Assembly: GCF_030445035.2 (NCBI RefSeq)
Contig: NC_080683.1
Coordinates: 123,117,225-123,181,224 of the forward strand
Direction of reading: 5' to 3'
Origin: Dasypus novemcinctus
Lineage: Eukaryota > Chordata > Mammalia > Cingulata > Dasypodidae
DNA: 64,000 bases
The notes beneath the pieces are model-generated. The model had not been told where the DNA came from, did no database searches, and saw only the letters and a list, made by a program, of their open reading frames with translations. The translations under genes and the position numbers were made by a program. Shown piece by piece: positions 1 to 12,600 of the stretch (position 1 is its first letter; each line of letters opens with the position of its first letter).

Positions 1-3000
1 TCCGGCAGGGAAATATCCTAGCTGTGATTTTTAAATAGTTTTCAGTACTGAAGAGGAAAGAGTGGTGGTAAACACTGCTGTTTCTCATCAAAATAGTACA
101 GGAACGATACTGTTTGCATTTAGAAAGCTGCTGAGGAAATGCTTCCCGCAGAGGGCACCACAGCCTGCCGGCGTCGCCTCGCTCACGGGGCAGCTCTGCC
201 CCCCTGCCCGGCACGGCCTCCTGGCCGAGGAGCCTTCCCCGCAGTCAGCTCCTGAGGCCCGTGGGTGCAGGTGCGGGCGAGTGGGTGAGGCAGCCCAGCC
301 CCCCTGCTTGGCCCCTTTTTCCAGAAATAGCTCCCCCCCCCCCCAACGAGAGATGAGTGACGGAAAAGACCCGCTCCCACAGTGGCTTCCTTCGCGTCTG
401 CGCCTCTGGGGAGATGGACCAGCAGGTGACGCGGGGGGTCCTGGGAGCTGGGAGGTCTGGGAGGGGCCTCGTCCCGGCTCACCTCTTTGAGTCTTTGGAA
501 TTCCTGAAACGTGCGGCTGCTTCCCCTAGCTGAGGATGTGGACGAGCGCTGCCGGACGCAGCCCCAGGGACGAGGCCCTCCGTGGCGGCTCTCCTGGGCT
601 GAAGCCAGGCCAGGGCCCCGTGGCCTTCCTGGTCCCAGGGGGCTGCCTTCGGGAGGTGCCGGAGCTGAGTGCGGCACCTGCGGCGTCCCCAGTGGTTGGT
701 GGAGGGCTCGGGGGACTGGGGCGATTCCAGGCCCTGCCTCGAGCAGAGGCGAGCGACGGCCCAGGACTCCTGCCCGCGCCCGAGAGGCGCCAGTCCCCCT
801 GCCCCTCAGCCACTCCACAGTGTCCTCCCCAGCAGGCCCCCCCAGCCTGCAAAACCCAGCATCCGCTGGCAGGGTGAGGCACCGTTGCACACGGCCCTTG
901 CCTCCAGACGGAGGTCACCGCAGCCACCAAGGCCCTGGAATTTCTGAAAGAAATTAGAATCATTCTCTAAATACCAACGTCAAATTGCGCAGAAGGACAA
1001 ATCTTAACTTCGAAGCTACACCGGAAAATGGTTCCTGCTGAGTGGTAAGATGATGAGTAATTTTAGTCTTTTTTCTTACCATATATCAGATTTATAATCA
1101 AGGGAAAATATTACTTTTAATAAACTTTGACTTTTGTATTGAGATTTTAAATAATGTTTTTAGAGTGCACACTGTATTTTCATATGCCTGATTTTATTAG
1201 GTTATGAGTGATTTGCTGGTTACGTTAAGATATAACCAAGGGCTCGGGGTCGTGGAGTCACAGGCCTCAGAGTTAAAACGGGTGCCGAGAGATCACTGGT
1301 GTAGCGTTAAGAGAAAACTCCTGACACTGCATAAATGTCAGCAGAGCAGTGGCATGTTTTATTTAACACTGAATGCGTCGGAAAAGCAATTCGTTAGAAG
1401 CCGCGTCAGAGGCGCCTGGTGGTTTGGGGGGGACTTAGAGTCGCTTTCCCTGCTCGGTTGCTCCGTAGAAATAGGCGAAGCAGCCCTGGCGTTAGAGCCC
1501 CTCTCGGGGGCTGTGCTTTCTGTGGGCGTCCAGGAAACGTGAGCTGCTCTTCCGCTTCTAGGTGTGCGGGCACCTGGCAGGAGCTTCAGGTGGGGCCGCG
1601 CTGCCCATCAAGAAGGGGCCCTCCGCCGGGAGCGGGGAGCTGCGCCCGCAGTGCTGCTGCCCCCCTGGGTGCTCCCCTTCCCTCTTCCACAGGATCTAAG
1701 AAGATGGGAGAGCGCTGTGCTGCGCAGCCGCTTGCCGCGCTGGTCAGTGCTGCGAGCATCCCAGCCGAAGGCAAAGGCCAGGCCGGAGGGTGGACAGCGC
1801 AGGGGGCCCGGGCCGGGGTCCCCACGGCGAGTCTGGCCCTCGTTCGGCCCGGGTGTGCGTGGCCTGACGCGTCGACTCTTAGTTATTCTATATACCTAAC
1901 TAAAGGGAAATCAAGGAAAGTAATAGTGTGTGCGTAATTTATTATCTGGATGAATTTTCAGGAAGATGGATAAAGTCTTTAAAAATGATGGTATGGAGGA
2001 GAATTTTTCTTCCCTGAAACTTAAAAATAGCTTTTCCTCCTCTTCCCTCCCTCTCAACGGTATGAAAAGAAAACTGAATTTGGTTTTAGAAGGAAGGAGT
2101 GTAGCTAGCAGCATGTTTGGGTTGCAGGACCGTCTGAGAAGAGGTGGGTGCAGGCTCAGGCGTCCCGAGGGCACAGCTCCTCTGTTTATTACTCCGGCAT
2201 CTCGAAGCCTGAGGCCACGACTGTCATTCCGTCAGACAGGCAAGCTTTCCAAGAGGTGACACCGAGCTTCTGCAAAATTAGTACAAGCCAGGGAGTAGCA
2301 AATTTCAGAATGGTTTTCTTTGTCAGTACCTCCAGCCACCACGTTTTTGAGCCAAATGTAAAGCTAAGATGCCTGGTTGAAGTTATAAAGGTCCTTTTCC
2401 CCGCCCGGGGCAGCCCCAGTGCAGCCTTGCGCCGCCGCTGCCAGTGCGTCGTTTTGCTCACGGTCCCGTCTGGTTGAAGAGGTGGTGCCTGGGAAGTGGT
2501 CTCGGAGGGGCTCCGTGGACGGGTAGTGTCTGGAGGAAGACGCAAGACCAGGTTCTGAAAGTCCTTGGCCAGCTTTTGGAAATGAAAAGCAAGATGCTGC
2601 CTGGCCAGCCCTGGGCTTTGGAACGTCGCCTGGTCCCCACGTCCCCCTGCCCGGCCTGCCCCAGCCTTGACTTACCATCTTCACACCCAGATGTGGTGCT
2701 CTCACGTCGGGCCGCCTGCCCTGTCCTGCAAGCCCTGGACCTGCGTGCGCAGAGTGGCCTGAGAAGGGCGTTGCAGGGCAGCGGGTGCTCCAAGCCCGGG
2801 GCAGGCTGCCAGGGGCGCTGCTGCATCCCCGGAGTGCGGGACCCACGGGTGGGGCTGGAGGAGGCCCTGGTGGGCACCCGGGGCTCTTGCCCCAACGGGG
2901 ACGGCGCCTGCGGGTCCTGCGCTCATGCCAGCGCAGCCCTGTGGCTGCAGCACGCGTTCACCGAGCCCTCCACCCTTCGTCCCCTTGGGGAAGGACACTG

Positions 3001-3074
3001 GCCTTGAAGCCTGGGGTGTGGGGCAGGAGAGTTCCGCTCAGTGGACAGGAACGAGGGGCCTGGAGGACCCCACC

Positions 3075-3190
3075 GCCCACCTGCCAGCCACCCACCTGCC
3101 AGCCGCCCACCTGCCAGCCTCCCACCTGCCGCCACCCACCTGCCAGCCACCCACCTGCCAGCTGCCCACCTGCCAGCCACCCACCTGCCG
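3075..3190. repeat. 15-base minisatellite
   Basis: About eight tandem copies of a 15-base C-rich unit (core CCCACCTGCCAGCC), one copy one base short. Because the period is a multiple of three, all frames through it look open and repetitive. It lies in the PHACTR2 intron and I do not take it as coding. Confidence 0.85.
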
Positions 3191-3363
3191 CTCCTCCACC
3201 CAGAGGGCTCTGGCCCACTCACGGGCTTGTGGAGGCACGGGCTTCCCTGCTCAGCCCAGCCCTCGCTGCGGTGCCAAGCAGCTCAACCTCCCGTGCCCTG
3301 CATGTGCCCGCGGAGAATGGCGCCCGAGCCCCAGCGGGGCTGTTCCAGGACCACGGCGGCAGG

Positions 3364-3800
3364 TGCCCCAGGCAGTGTGTGCCCCAGGCCGGTTTGAGGG
3401 CCCCAGGTGACGTGCACCCCAGGTGACGTGTGTGCCCCTGGTGGCGTGTATATGCCCCAGGCAGCATGTGTCCCCCAGGTGGCGTGTGTGGCCCAGGTGG
3501 TGTGTGGCCCAGGTGATGTGTGTGCCCCAGGTGGCGTATGTGCCCCAGGTGATGTGTGCCCCAGGTGATATGTGTGCCCCAGGTGATGTGTGCACCTCAG
3601 GTGATGTGTGTGCCCCAGGTGATTGTGTGCCACGGACAGCATGTGCCCCAGGCGGCGTGTGTGCCACGTGCCTGTGCACCCTGTCTGGTGTGCCATGTGC
3701 GGTGTGTGTGCCCTGTGCTGCGAGTGTGCCCCGTGCTGTGTATGTGCCATGTGCGTGTGTGCCCATGCATTGTGTGTGCGTGTGCCCCATGCACCTTGTG
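3364..3800. repeat. Degenerate GTG-rich tandem array
   Basis: A run of irregular 15-20 base units built around TGCCCCAGGTGATGTGTG, with the period drifting and the 3' part (about 3660-3800) degenerating into GTGTGTGCC and ATGTGC repeats. Many units carry CAG|GTGATG or CAG|GTGGCG, which resemble splice-donor sites. It is intronic, and the open frames through it are a by-product of the repeat. Confidence 0.8.
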
Positions 3801-4243
3801 CACGGCCTGCACTTGAGCCAGGCATGTAGTGAACACCGTCCGTGCCGCTGTCGTGCCGATGCCCTGCTCTCTTCCACGTTTTAGATGAGGGGTCTGAGTT
3901 TAGAGGTTTTCTGTTTCTCTTTTGGAATCTCTTCTAGAATTTCTGCTTTTCCTTTAGGTTGGGGTTGACTCTTCCTGCAAGCATCCTGGGTGTCCTGTTG
4001 CACGGGTTACTGTAAATAAACTTCAGGAGTTGCACAGTCGGGCTTGTCGATGGCGTCCCCGTGGACGCGCTCCCGGGTCCCTCTCAGGCCCGCTCTGGGT
4101 GACCAGCTCCCCTCACCAGCTTGTCTGCATCAGCCTCTCTTACCTGTGCACGTACATTCCCCGGGGAACCCAAGGGGCCCGAGTTGGAGAGGTCTGCGCT
4201 GCGCAGACTGCGTCCTGGTGAGGGGAGCCACCAGCAAGCAAGC

Positions 4244-4405
4244 AGAGAATGGGGCAACAGCGGGCAGCGCGGAGAACGGGGCAACAATGGGCAGTGCGGA
4301 GAACGGGGCAACAATGGGCAGCGCAGAGAACGGGACAATGGCGGGCAGCACAGAGAACGGGGCAACAATGGGCAGTGCGGAGAACGGGGCAACAGCGGGC
4401 AGCCT
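4244..4405. repeat. 27-base minisatellite, six copies
   Basis: Six tandem 27-base units beginning GAGAACGGGGCAACAATGGG. The period is nine codons, so the plus strand reads as a nine-residue repeat (ENGATMGSA and variants) inside an open frame from 4044 to 4589. A short run of GGCA/GGCG repeats follows (about 4414-4440). No splice or protein family support, so it is called a repeat and not a gene. Confidence 0.85.
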
Positions 4406-4724
4406 GGTGGAGGGCAGGCAGGCAGGCAGGCGGGCGGGCAGCCCGGTGGAGGCGGGAATGGGCTGTTCAGCCAACGCAGACCTCGAGGCTCACTTTCGGC
4501 CCAGACCTGGCCTAAGGTCAAGAACTGAACTAAGGGACACGTTTTCGCATCACTCGCGTGTTGGCCAGTTTAGGCAAGCTGGGGCATAGGCTGGTTTTTT
4601 GTGTGTGTGTTTTGTTAGTTTTTTTTAAAATAATAACTTTCATTTTATTTCACATTCTTTCTAAATGAGTATGACGTAACAACAGTTATTTATTTATGGG
4701 TCACTGCATCAGATCCCTGTATAC

Positions 4725-4910
4725 ATGAGAAGAATGCCAAGAATATGGAGACAAATCAGAAATGATTTCTTTGAAACAAAAAGTAGAGCTTGCTAACAGT
4801 CAAGTACAGATTCATGAAATAATACAAAAAGATCTCCCCTAAATTATTGAATCAGAAGTGGATTATTCAAAAATTAAGGAATCAGAGAAAACACTTGGAA
4901 CTAGTTTATC
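4725..4910 (+). pseudogene. Possible fragment of a coiled-coil gene copy
   Basis: From the ATG at 4762 the frame reads MISLKQKVELANSQVQIHEI and onward for 26 codons to a stop. It then continues open for about 20 more codons of Glu/Lys/Ser-rich sequence. Just upstream a different frame gives EKNAKNMETNQ, so one frame change would be needed to join them. The composition is like a coiled coil and unlike the surrounding intron. The family is not recognised. It may be a decayed retrocopy or chance. Confidence 0.25.
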
Positions 4911-5044
4911 ATTATTCTCCCAGTTAGTATACTTAATGTTATTTAATTAACTAAAATAGCATGCAAAAAATTTTGTACAAAATTCATTCACAACTGAATG
5001 AAATCATTGAAACCTCTTATTTTTATTTCACTTTTTATATCTTT

Positions 5045-5935
5045 TTTTTTAAGGTACATAAATCACTCAAAATGTTACATTAAAAAAATATAAGAGGTTC
5101 CCATATACCCCACTCCCCACACCCCCCACTTCTCCCACACCAACAACCTCTTTCATCACTGTGGTACATTCATTGCATCTGATGAGTACATTTTAGAGCA
5201 CCACATGCACATTGTAGTTTCACTCTTCTCCAGTCCCTTCAGCGGGTTACAGCAGGATCTATAATGTCCTGCATCTGTCCCTGCAGTATCATTCAGGACA
5301 ACTCCAAGTCCTGAAAATGCCCCAATATCACACCTCTTTTTCCCTCTCCCTGCCTTCAGCAACTCCAGTGGCCACTGTCTCCACATCAGTGATACAATTT
5401 CTTCCATTGCTAGAGTCACAATAATTCTATAGTAGAATACCAGTAAGTCCACTCTAATCCATATTTTATTCCTCCATCCTGAGGACCCTGGGATGGTGAT
5501 GTCCACTCCACCTCTAAATTGAGAGGAGGCTTAGATCCCACATGGCTGAGGATGGAATTCTCCTGCTTGCCGTTGTAGACTCTCTTGGTTCCCTGGTGTG
5601 GTGGTTGACCATCTTCACCTCCTTGTTATCTGACCTGGGTAAGTCCAATGAACCAGAGAGTAGAAGTTGCAACTCTGCTGAGGCTCAGGGCCCAGCGGCA
5701 CATGGACAGTCCAGAGATTCAGGTCTCCTGAGCATACACCAACCCCAGCGCCAACCACAGGTTCAGTAAAAGTGACAGAAGCAGCATACAGAGAGAGGTC
5801 ACACCTGAGTCTAACTCCATTACACTCAGGAGCACAAATTCCAAAGTAGGGCACCCTGGCAAGGCACCGAACTCCAGAACTATCTGCCATGACCATAGGA
5901 CCTGGGTGTCTCTGTGGCCCTCATAGGCTAGTTTT
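5045..5935 (-). repeat. L1-type 3'-end repeat (xenarthran family)
   Basis: Read on the minus strand this ends in an A-rich tail (plus-strand T-run at about 5041-5052), as expected for a non-LTR retroposon. Related copies occur at 16150-16445 and 49025-49420, so it is an interspersed family. The body resembles an L1 3' region in size and tail but I cannot name the subfamily. The copy is long, about 0.9 kb, with no obvious insertion inside it. Confidence 0.65.
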
Positions 5936-7581
5936 ATTGTACCCTTAACTTTGAGAATTTCCAGTGTGCAGCAGTAACATCACAAAGCCCTTATCCCGTC
6001 ACAGGCGATCACCTCTGGGCTGCTCTTGCCTCATCTGTACTTTTGTCTTTAGCTTTTCATTTTCTAATACTTGCCTCAGTGTCCCTCCACGTGATAGTGG
6101 AGGCACGCCGAGGCGAGGGTCATAGGCTGTGACAACTCGTCAACTCAGAGTGTGGGAGCACACAGGAGAGTGACGACTGCTTCCTCAGGAGGTGGGGAAA
6201 CGGGGTTGGGGTGGCCTCGCGCAGTAAGATCTTGCAAGCTGGAGATGGAGGAAGTGACCCTGGGTAGAGAAGAGAACGTGGGCGCGGGAGAGGGACGGAG
6301 CCTTTTGTGAGGCACGGTGGCGGGTCGCTGGGCCCAGGGCAGTCTGTGCTGAAGGCCCTGTCCCCGTCCAAGAAACTTACACACCGCCCTGTGGGGGGGG
6401 CATGAAGTGCCTTTGGCCGAGGACCGGCTGGGGGACGGTACCTTGTAATGCGAGCGTGGGGCACAGGTTTGGTGGAGAGGGCCTGCGCAGGGAGACACGG
6501 GCTTACGAGGGAGAACCAGGGTTGCTCCCCCACGACCCTGAAAGAGAACGGGAGGAAGTGGTCAGTGGAGGAGCGTGGATGGGGAATCTCTAACAGGGCC
6601 AAAGGGGTGAGGCCGAGGAGGCTGTGCGGAGCCTTTGAGCTTGATCTTGGAAGTGAGGCTGTAGCTGGAAGACGGAGGGAGGCAGGGAGCCGTGGGGCCT
6701 GCGGGAAGTGGCACGGGGCGTCCAGTGGGCTGGCCAGCCATCCTGCCTACAGAGAGAGGCCACCGGTCATCAGGGCAGGACTTGGTGACCAGAGGGGATG
6801 GAGAGCGACGAGGGCACCGCAGAGGTGTTTAAAGGGATGGGACACTAAACGACGCAAAAAGTGCAGGGGCAGGCTTGCAAGAGCAGGCTCCACATGGCGT
6901 CGCGGACGCCTTCCTGTGTTCCTGGGCACGCGCCCAGCAGCCCCGTGTAGGAACGCGGGGAGGCGAGAGGCTGAAGCTAGTGAAACAGAGACGTTGGCTG
7001 ATGTTGCGTCTCCTAACCACAAGCCAGGCACCCCGTGTCCCTGCGGACGTGCCAGCCCCAAGAGTGGCGACGTCTCGAGTCCTGGGTGCGCTGTGACCAC
7101 GTCTGCCTAGGGCGGGCTTCTTGACCTTTCCTGCTCCACGCGCCCCGCTGCCAGCCAGGTGCAAACCACAGGCCCCTTCTCAGAACCGAGCGGCAGATGG
7201 TTTTAGGCCCGTCAACCAGCATCAGCTCTAACAACCCCTGTCATTTCCAAGTACGGATGAGTGCGTGCGATTTCTCAAGATAACACAACAACTGTAATGT
7301 GATATGAAATGAATCTTCCTGTCCTTTACTGCCGACATTCCTAAGTGAAGGAAATGCGAGGTTTCAGTTAGAGGTCAGAGGAAATAAAGATGCTAAGTTG
7401 ATTGCTTTCGGTTCGAGCTCACGGAACCCTGGCTAAGAGCCGCTGGTCTAGGGGCCGGCCGGCGCTCCGGCGTGTCCGTGGTAAGTACTGTCACGAGGCC
7501 CGTTTGTCGCGGTGAGTCCGTGTCACGAGGTGCCCTCCGGTCTGCTCCACGCACCCACGGCGTTGCTCTTTCTTATCGCAG

Positions 7582-7597
7582 GTTTCATCGTCCCTAG
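7582..7597 (+). CDS. PHACTR2: PHACTR2 terminal coding exon (C-terminus)
   Basis: PHACTR2 (phosphatase and actin regulator 2) binds G-actin through RPEL motifs and protein phosphatase 1 through its C-terminus. This exon holds only the last codons. After a pyrimidine-rich tract and TCGCAG, the exon opens with G (completing a split Arg codon), then TTT CAT CGT CCC TAG, giving F-H-R-P-stop. The PHACTR family ends in the conserved residues RFHRP, in the segment known from PHACTR1 to contact PP1. Synteny supports the call, since PHACTR2 sits immediately upstream of LTV1 on the same strand in human. The exon is far too short to find by open-frame search, and preceding exons are outside the window. 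Confidence 0.8.
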
Positions 7598-9419
7598 TGA
7601 GAGGCAGAACGTCTTGGAGACACCGGCCGACCCTCGGTGGGCAGAGTGCTGCTTCCTGAACGCCCGATGGTGCGCTGGCCGGGGACGTGGGTCTCCGCCG
7701 ACCTGGGGGGGAAGGACGGGCGGGGCAGGCTTTGCTGGAACGTGCTCCTTGCCTGCTCGCCCAGAGGCTGGCGCCGAGGAAGGGCGCTGGCCGAGGCCGT
7801 GTGCCCGAGGCGAGGGACACCATGCTCACAAGAGTCACGTCCTCCCGGGAAGACGCGCAGAAGCCGGTCGCCGGCTCCCCCTTGCCGGAGAGCCAGACTT
7901 TACGGTGGGGAGGAGCGGGAGCTGGAAATCGGGAACCAAGTATTTCATTATGTTAATGAAGAAGAGGAAATTGAAGCGTAAATGTGTTTTTGAGGTAGGC
8001 ATTGGGTAGCCGAGAGGTTTGGGAATCTGGTCACTGAACATGGATGTCTTAAAGACCTGAAGACTATTCTCACTTCACCATTATTTTGGTACAATATGGT
8101 GCATTCCTGTATGTCATGCCAGTGGATCCGGTTGCCGGGAATAAGTCTTGAGTGTTTTCCTGCATCTTTTTCCTAAAAGCAGGAGGCTCCCAGCAAGTCG
8201 TAACAAGCATGCTTACCCAAATTTTGTTGCATGCTTTAAATAGCGTAGCCGCACATGCTTTGCATTTTGTTGTCCTTCTCGTTTGTTGCCCCAAACTTTC
8301 GCAAGCATAACAGGACCTGGGATAAAGCCAGTTGTGATGTGGCCCTGTAAAACCGTAACAAGCTTTCCAAAAAAAACCTGTTGGTCTTCCCCTACCTCGA
8401 TTATCTCCAAAGCAATGACAAGCATACTCAGCGGAGGGGGTGGATACCGGCAAGCACGGCACCTTTTAAAAATGCGAATCCAAAGTTAAAATGTAAGCCA
8501 GGTACCAGCATGCTAGGTGGAACTGAAAAGGACTACTTTTTGTTCAGTGCTGCGTTAAGTTGAACTGCTGCTATTTAAAAATAAATAAAGAAGCACATAG
8601 ATCAAAAAATACCCAAAGACTAAACACAGGAAACTTCTGCTACGTTGAGGTGTGAGGAAAACCTCATCTTGAACTTCAAGTCCACAGGTTGCCTCCAGGA
8701 GCTCAGTCTTGACGTTGGAGGCAAACAAATGGGTGCCCATGCGTGGCAGAGGGCTGGGAGCCTCCAAGCTGACTCCCCACCCCGTCTGCCTTGCTCTTTT
8801 CCGTGGAGTCCAGGCACAGAACCTGTATGCTCATCTGTCGTAAGTTCCACTCCTTCATTCATTTCAGTATTTGGAAATCCTACCTTTGCACCTATTCTTT
8901 CACACTTACTTTGTGCCCCTTTTACTAAAAACACGTGGAGTGTACAGTAAGACAAGATCTAAATAGAGCTTATTTTATTCTCAGAGATTGGACTAGAATT
9001 TTCTGGAATGTTTCTGGTTCATAACATGGAAGATTTTAATTTTAGATCTCAGCCCCAAAATAAGTACTCAACTGAGTGGGTAAATGTATGTGTGGCATTT
9101 ACTGATTTTGAAGACCCACTCGAATTTGGATGATTTTGGTTAAAAAAACATTGGCATCAGCCGGCCTGTCGTGAAAGGCCAGGCCATTTTTAACCAGGAA
9201 GACTAACCAGTAAGGGGAGCGACGGCGTAAACCCAGGTTCTTCCCTCCTGCCGTTTCATCAGTGCCACGAGACACATTTTTGCTCTGAGAAGTTTTCTGT
9301 ATGCCCAAGAATCTGTCTCTGGCTGAGGTTTTGTCCATTTTGTGGTGTTTAAATCCAGCCATAGAAATCAACTTGGATTTAGTTTTTGGCCAAAGTCATC
9401 CTTTTCTTTATGAAATTGG

Positions 9420-9646
9420 GGTTTGTTTGTTTGTTTGTTTGTTTTTTGAGGTACCGGGACCAGGGATTGAACCCGGGACCTCATGTGTGGGAAGCCGGCA
9501 CTCAACCACTGAGCCACATTGGCTCCCCTGAGTTGGTTTCTTCCTTTGTCTTGCTTGTTGTTTGTCTTTAGGAGGCACCGGGAACTGAACCGAGGGCCTT
9601 CCACGTGGGAAACAGGCGCTCAACCACTTGAGTCACATCCGTCCCC
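9420..9646 (-). mobile_element. DAS-SINE dimer
   Basis: Two tRNA(Ala)-derived monomers in tandem on the minus strand. The plus strand shows the hallmark GATTGAACCCGGGACCTCAT (box B region) followed by CACTGAGCCACATTGGCTCC, then a second, more diverged copy at about 9570-9646. A (GTTT)n run at 9420-9441 is the A-rich tail. DAS-SINEs were described in armadillo, so this is a lineage marker. It sits within the PHACTR2 3' UTR. Confidence 0.9.
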
Positions 9647-12600
9647 TGATATTATTTTATTATCATTCTAGTGTCTTGGAAACATACTAAGGAATATGTT
9701 TCTCTTCATTTTTTTTACCTAAAATCTGAAACATTGTTTTGATTTCTATTCACAAGGTCTCTATTTAACTGGTAAATCTAAGATATTATCACCATGCTAT
9801 CACTCCAGATACAAGTCATAAGTAGTCTCTATTTGGTTGATAAGAGGAACAGATTTCCCCATTCTATGGTCAGTGGCATGTGATGCAATTCTTATTTCTA
9901 CAGTGAGATGCACCCAGGATGGAAATGAAAATCTGGGCCCTCCATACGTTGTTTTCCTTGAATGATATGTCAGCTTTATGAACTGCCCATGCTTATTTTG
10001 TACTGATGGACAAGTTTAGAGGGAAGTCTAAAAGTCTAAAAATTTAGCCACCGCCAGCCTAATATTTAAGTCATTAGAACCACCAATTATCTCATTAGAC
10101 TGATTCTTTACATAAAACGCTATGGAAAGAATGAAAGGATCATGAGCTAAGCTATATTTTGTAAAATAATTTTGTAAAGTAATTTTCAAAGTTGGAAGCT
10201 CTGCGCCCGCCAGTCCCTCCTCCAGCCCATCCAGGGCTGCTGCCCCCCACGAGCAGCAGAGGCAGGCCGCCCCCATCTCAGCTCTGCCCACCACCGGCAC
10301 CTGCCTAGGTGCCCACACGCTCTGGTTGCAGGGCAGGCGAGAGCCTGTGAACGAGTCTCATTTCTGTTGCTCCAGTTTCCTCCTGTTTCAAGTGTCACAT
10401 CGGTGGCAGAAACTAGTGGACTTTCCACAGTCCCCAAAATGGGACTAAGGAAGAAAACAAGCCCACCCGCAAGAAGGAACTAGATAGACTGCAGCAGAGC
10501 CAAGTGACCATCTGCTCGCAATAAAACGGAGGGAAAGGACACCAGTGGTGGCAGAGGTCACCCGGGGGCCCCAGAGCCTCTCCACGGGCCCGAGGCACCA
10601 GCCGGACACAGTCGAGGCGTGGAGGAGGACGGGAAATTTCTCACATGTTGGTATGTTAGACGTCATTTATCTTTAGGTTGATTCCTTAAAGTATTTAAAT
10701 GAAAACTATAATACTCAGTGAGCCGCTTGGGATACTTTAATTGCTGTTTTAAATGAAGGAAGAAAGCAAACACATTGAATGCTCTGATTTACCCAGAGAA
10801 ATTGACTTTCAGGAGTCATTTCCATCCCCTTTATTAGTCTAATGATTGCAGATTACTTTCTTCTGTTAGAAAACTGTATTCTATTAGTAGAAACTTCAGA
10901 AATGTGATGGAAGTAGAATTTAGGAAGTAGGGGGATTGGATATACCACTCGAACGTCACCAGATCTTTAAAATGAGAGGACGTCCCTAAAAACCCAGACA
11001 TCCGGTTTCTCATGCTGCAATTAATTCAGCGTTGCATTGGTACTTGGAAGAAATGCACCACTTATACTTAAAAGAGAAAAATCTGACAAGCCTGTGCTTC
11101 CTGGTACACATGTACCCCCTCACACAGAACAGGTATTTTATTTTTATTAATGGCAACAAGCCGACGTAATTTTCAAAAATTAGAGTCTTAACACACTGTC
11201 TTCATGACAGAGAAAAAGCCGTCCTGCCTACCACGTAGTAAGGTGCCCACGCTTGAACAGCAGACACTTTCCTTCCTTTCCTGCTCAAAAATGTATTCAG
11301 TCTCTCACTATTTTTTAAGTGGTTCCACCAGTAAATTTCATACAGAGTTAGAAATCTTCCTCAGAGTAAGTGATAGAATCAAGCCAGGTAAATGTATGTC
11401 CTTTCATCCATGTGGCGGGCGACATATTCCTAAATTCCAGCTCTGTTGTTGAGCCTCACCTTGCTGGTGAGAGCTTATGCTTTAGACAAGCTGATTTCTT
11501 CACATCCTGAGAGCATGCTCTAAGCACCAAAGAGCTATTTAGATTACGTTTATTTACAGGGTCTTTCTTGCCCTCTTGAAATGGCCGGTCTTCTACTTCG
11601 GGTTGTTTTCTACCTGCTGCTGGTGGCCCAGATCTCATGGTTCTATTTCAGAAGGCAGAACGAGCTTCCAGAGCCAAGGAGTGGCTTAGAGGGCGAAGGA
11701 CATGCCACAGCCCCAAGCATCAGCAAGCGGGAGCATGCCCAGCCCGGACAGTCCCTGCTCAGGGGACTCAGCTGTGAGGCTGGCAGGTGGGGGGTCCCCA
11801 GAGGAGCACCCTGCCCCCCTCCTTTTCACGTCCCCTTTTCTTTCTGTAGTCAGTGGGCTTAAGCTGTGTGGCGATGCAAACCACCGCTAGCATTTCTCGG
11901 GAGCTGGTCCACCTCTGCTTATTTTAAAGAAAACGTCATCCTCAATTAAGAAAACCCATTGACAGAGTAGCAAGATTTCTGGCAAAGAAACAGAGAATCC
12001 TGTGGCAGCTCGTCCCACCTATGGCCAACTCTGTAAAAAGAAAGGGGGGTGTCATTTTGAGGTCATGCTGGGATTTACTGCGCGCGCACACACACACAAA
12101 TGTCATTTGGCTCAGCACACTGCCAGCCACTGAGCAGAGCACCGGGAGCCCCGTTTCTCGGTGGGGCGGCTGCTGGCGCGTGTTGCTGAGCAGTGCCTGC
12201 TTGGCCAGAACTGGCCCAAGCACAGAAAGGTCTTTACCACCCCAGGCCCTGCCGGCTCAATGCCAGTAGCATCCCCAGTCCTTGTAGAACCCAGAGAAGC
12301 AGCCGCCCTGTGTCCACTCCTGGGAGGGTGGACGCGGCCCCAACTCCACTCTCTGTTGCAGTTTTGGGGCACAGGAAAAGTGCCCGTCCCCGAGCACCAC
12401 CTCAGCGCCTTGCGTCCCTTTGGGCCCCAAGCTGTCGTCCCCCTGGGCTTAGCCGTCCGTCTGCTTGCAGGCACCTTTCATCTGCCAGTTCTCCAGGGAG
12501 GGGCGCGGGCAGCTCTGTGAGTGCCCCCTGGGTACAGTGGCATGGCCCAGTCCCCAAATGCACTCAAAGGACACATTTTACTTCTGGTTTGTGCACAGTT

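Larger units (their letters stand above)
1..7581 (+). other. PHACTR2: PHACTR2 last intron (3' part)
   Basis: I see no convincing coding exon here. The stretch ends at a polypyrimidine tract and AG (7580-7581) that opens the last PHACTR2 coding exon. It contains GC-rich blocks at about 150-900 and 1390-1880, three tandem arrays listed separately (3075-3190, 3364-3800, 4244-4405), a coding-like fragment (4725-4910) and a long A-tailed interspersed repeat (5045-5935). The exon encoding the preceding RPEL and PP1-binding part of PHACTR2 was looked for and not found, so it probably lies left of the window. Confidence 0.6.

Noticed and set aside
183-963. Several 100-235-codon frames on both strands at the window start
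   Set aside because: GC-rich intronic sequence with overlapping frames on both strands and no recognisable protein.
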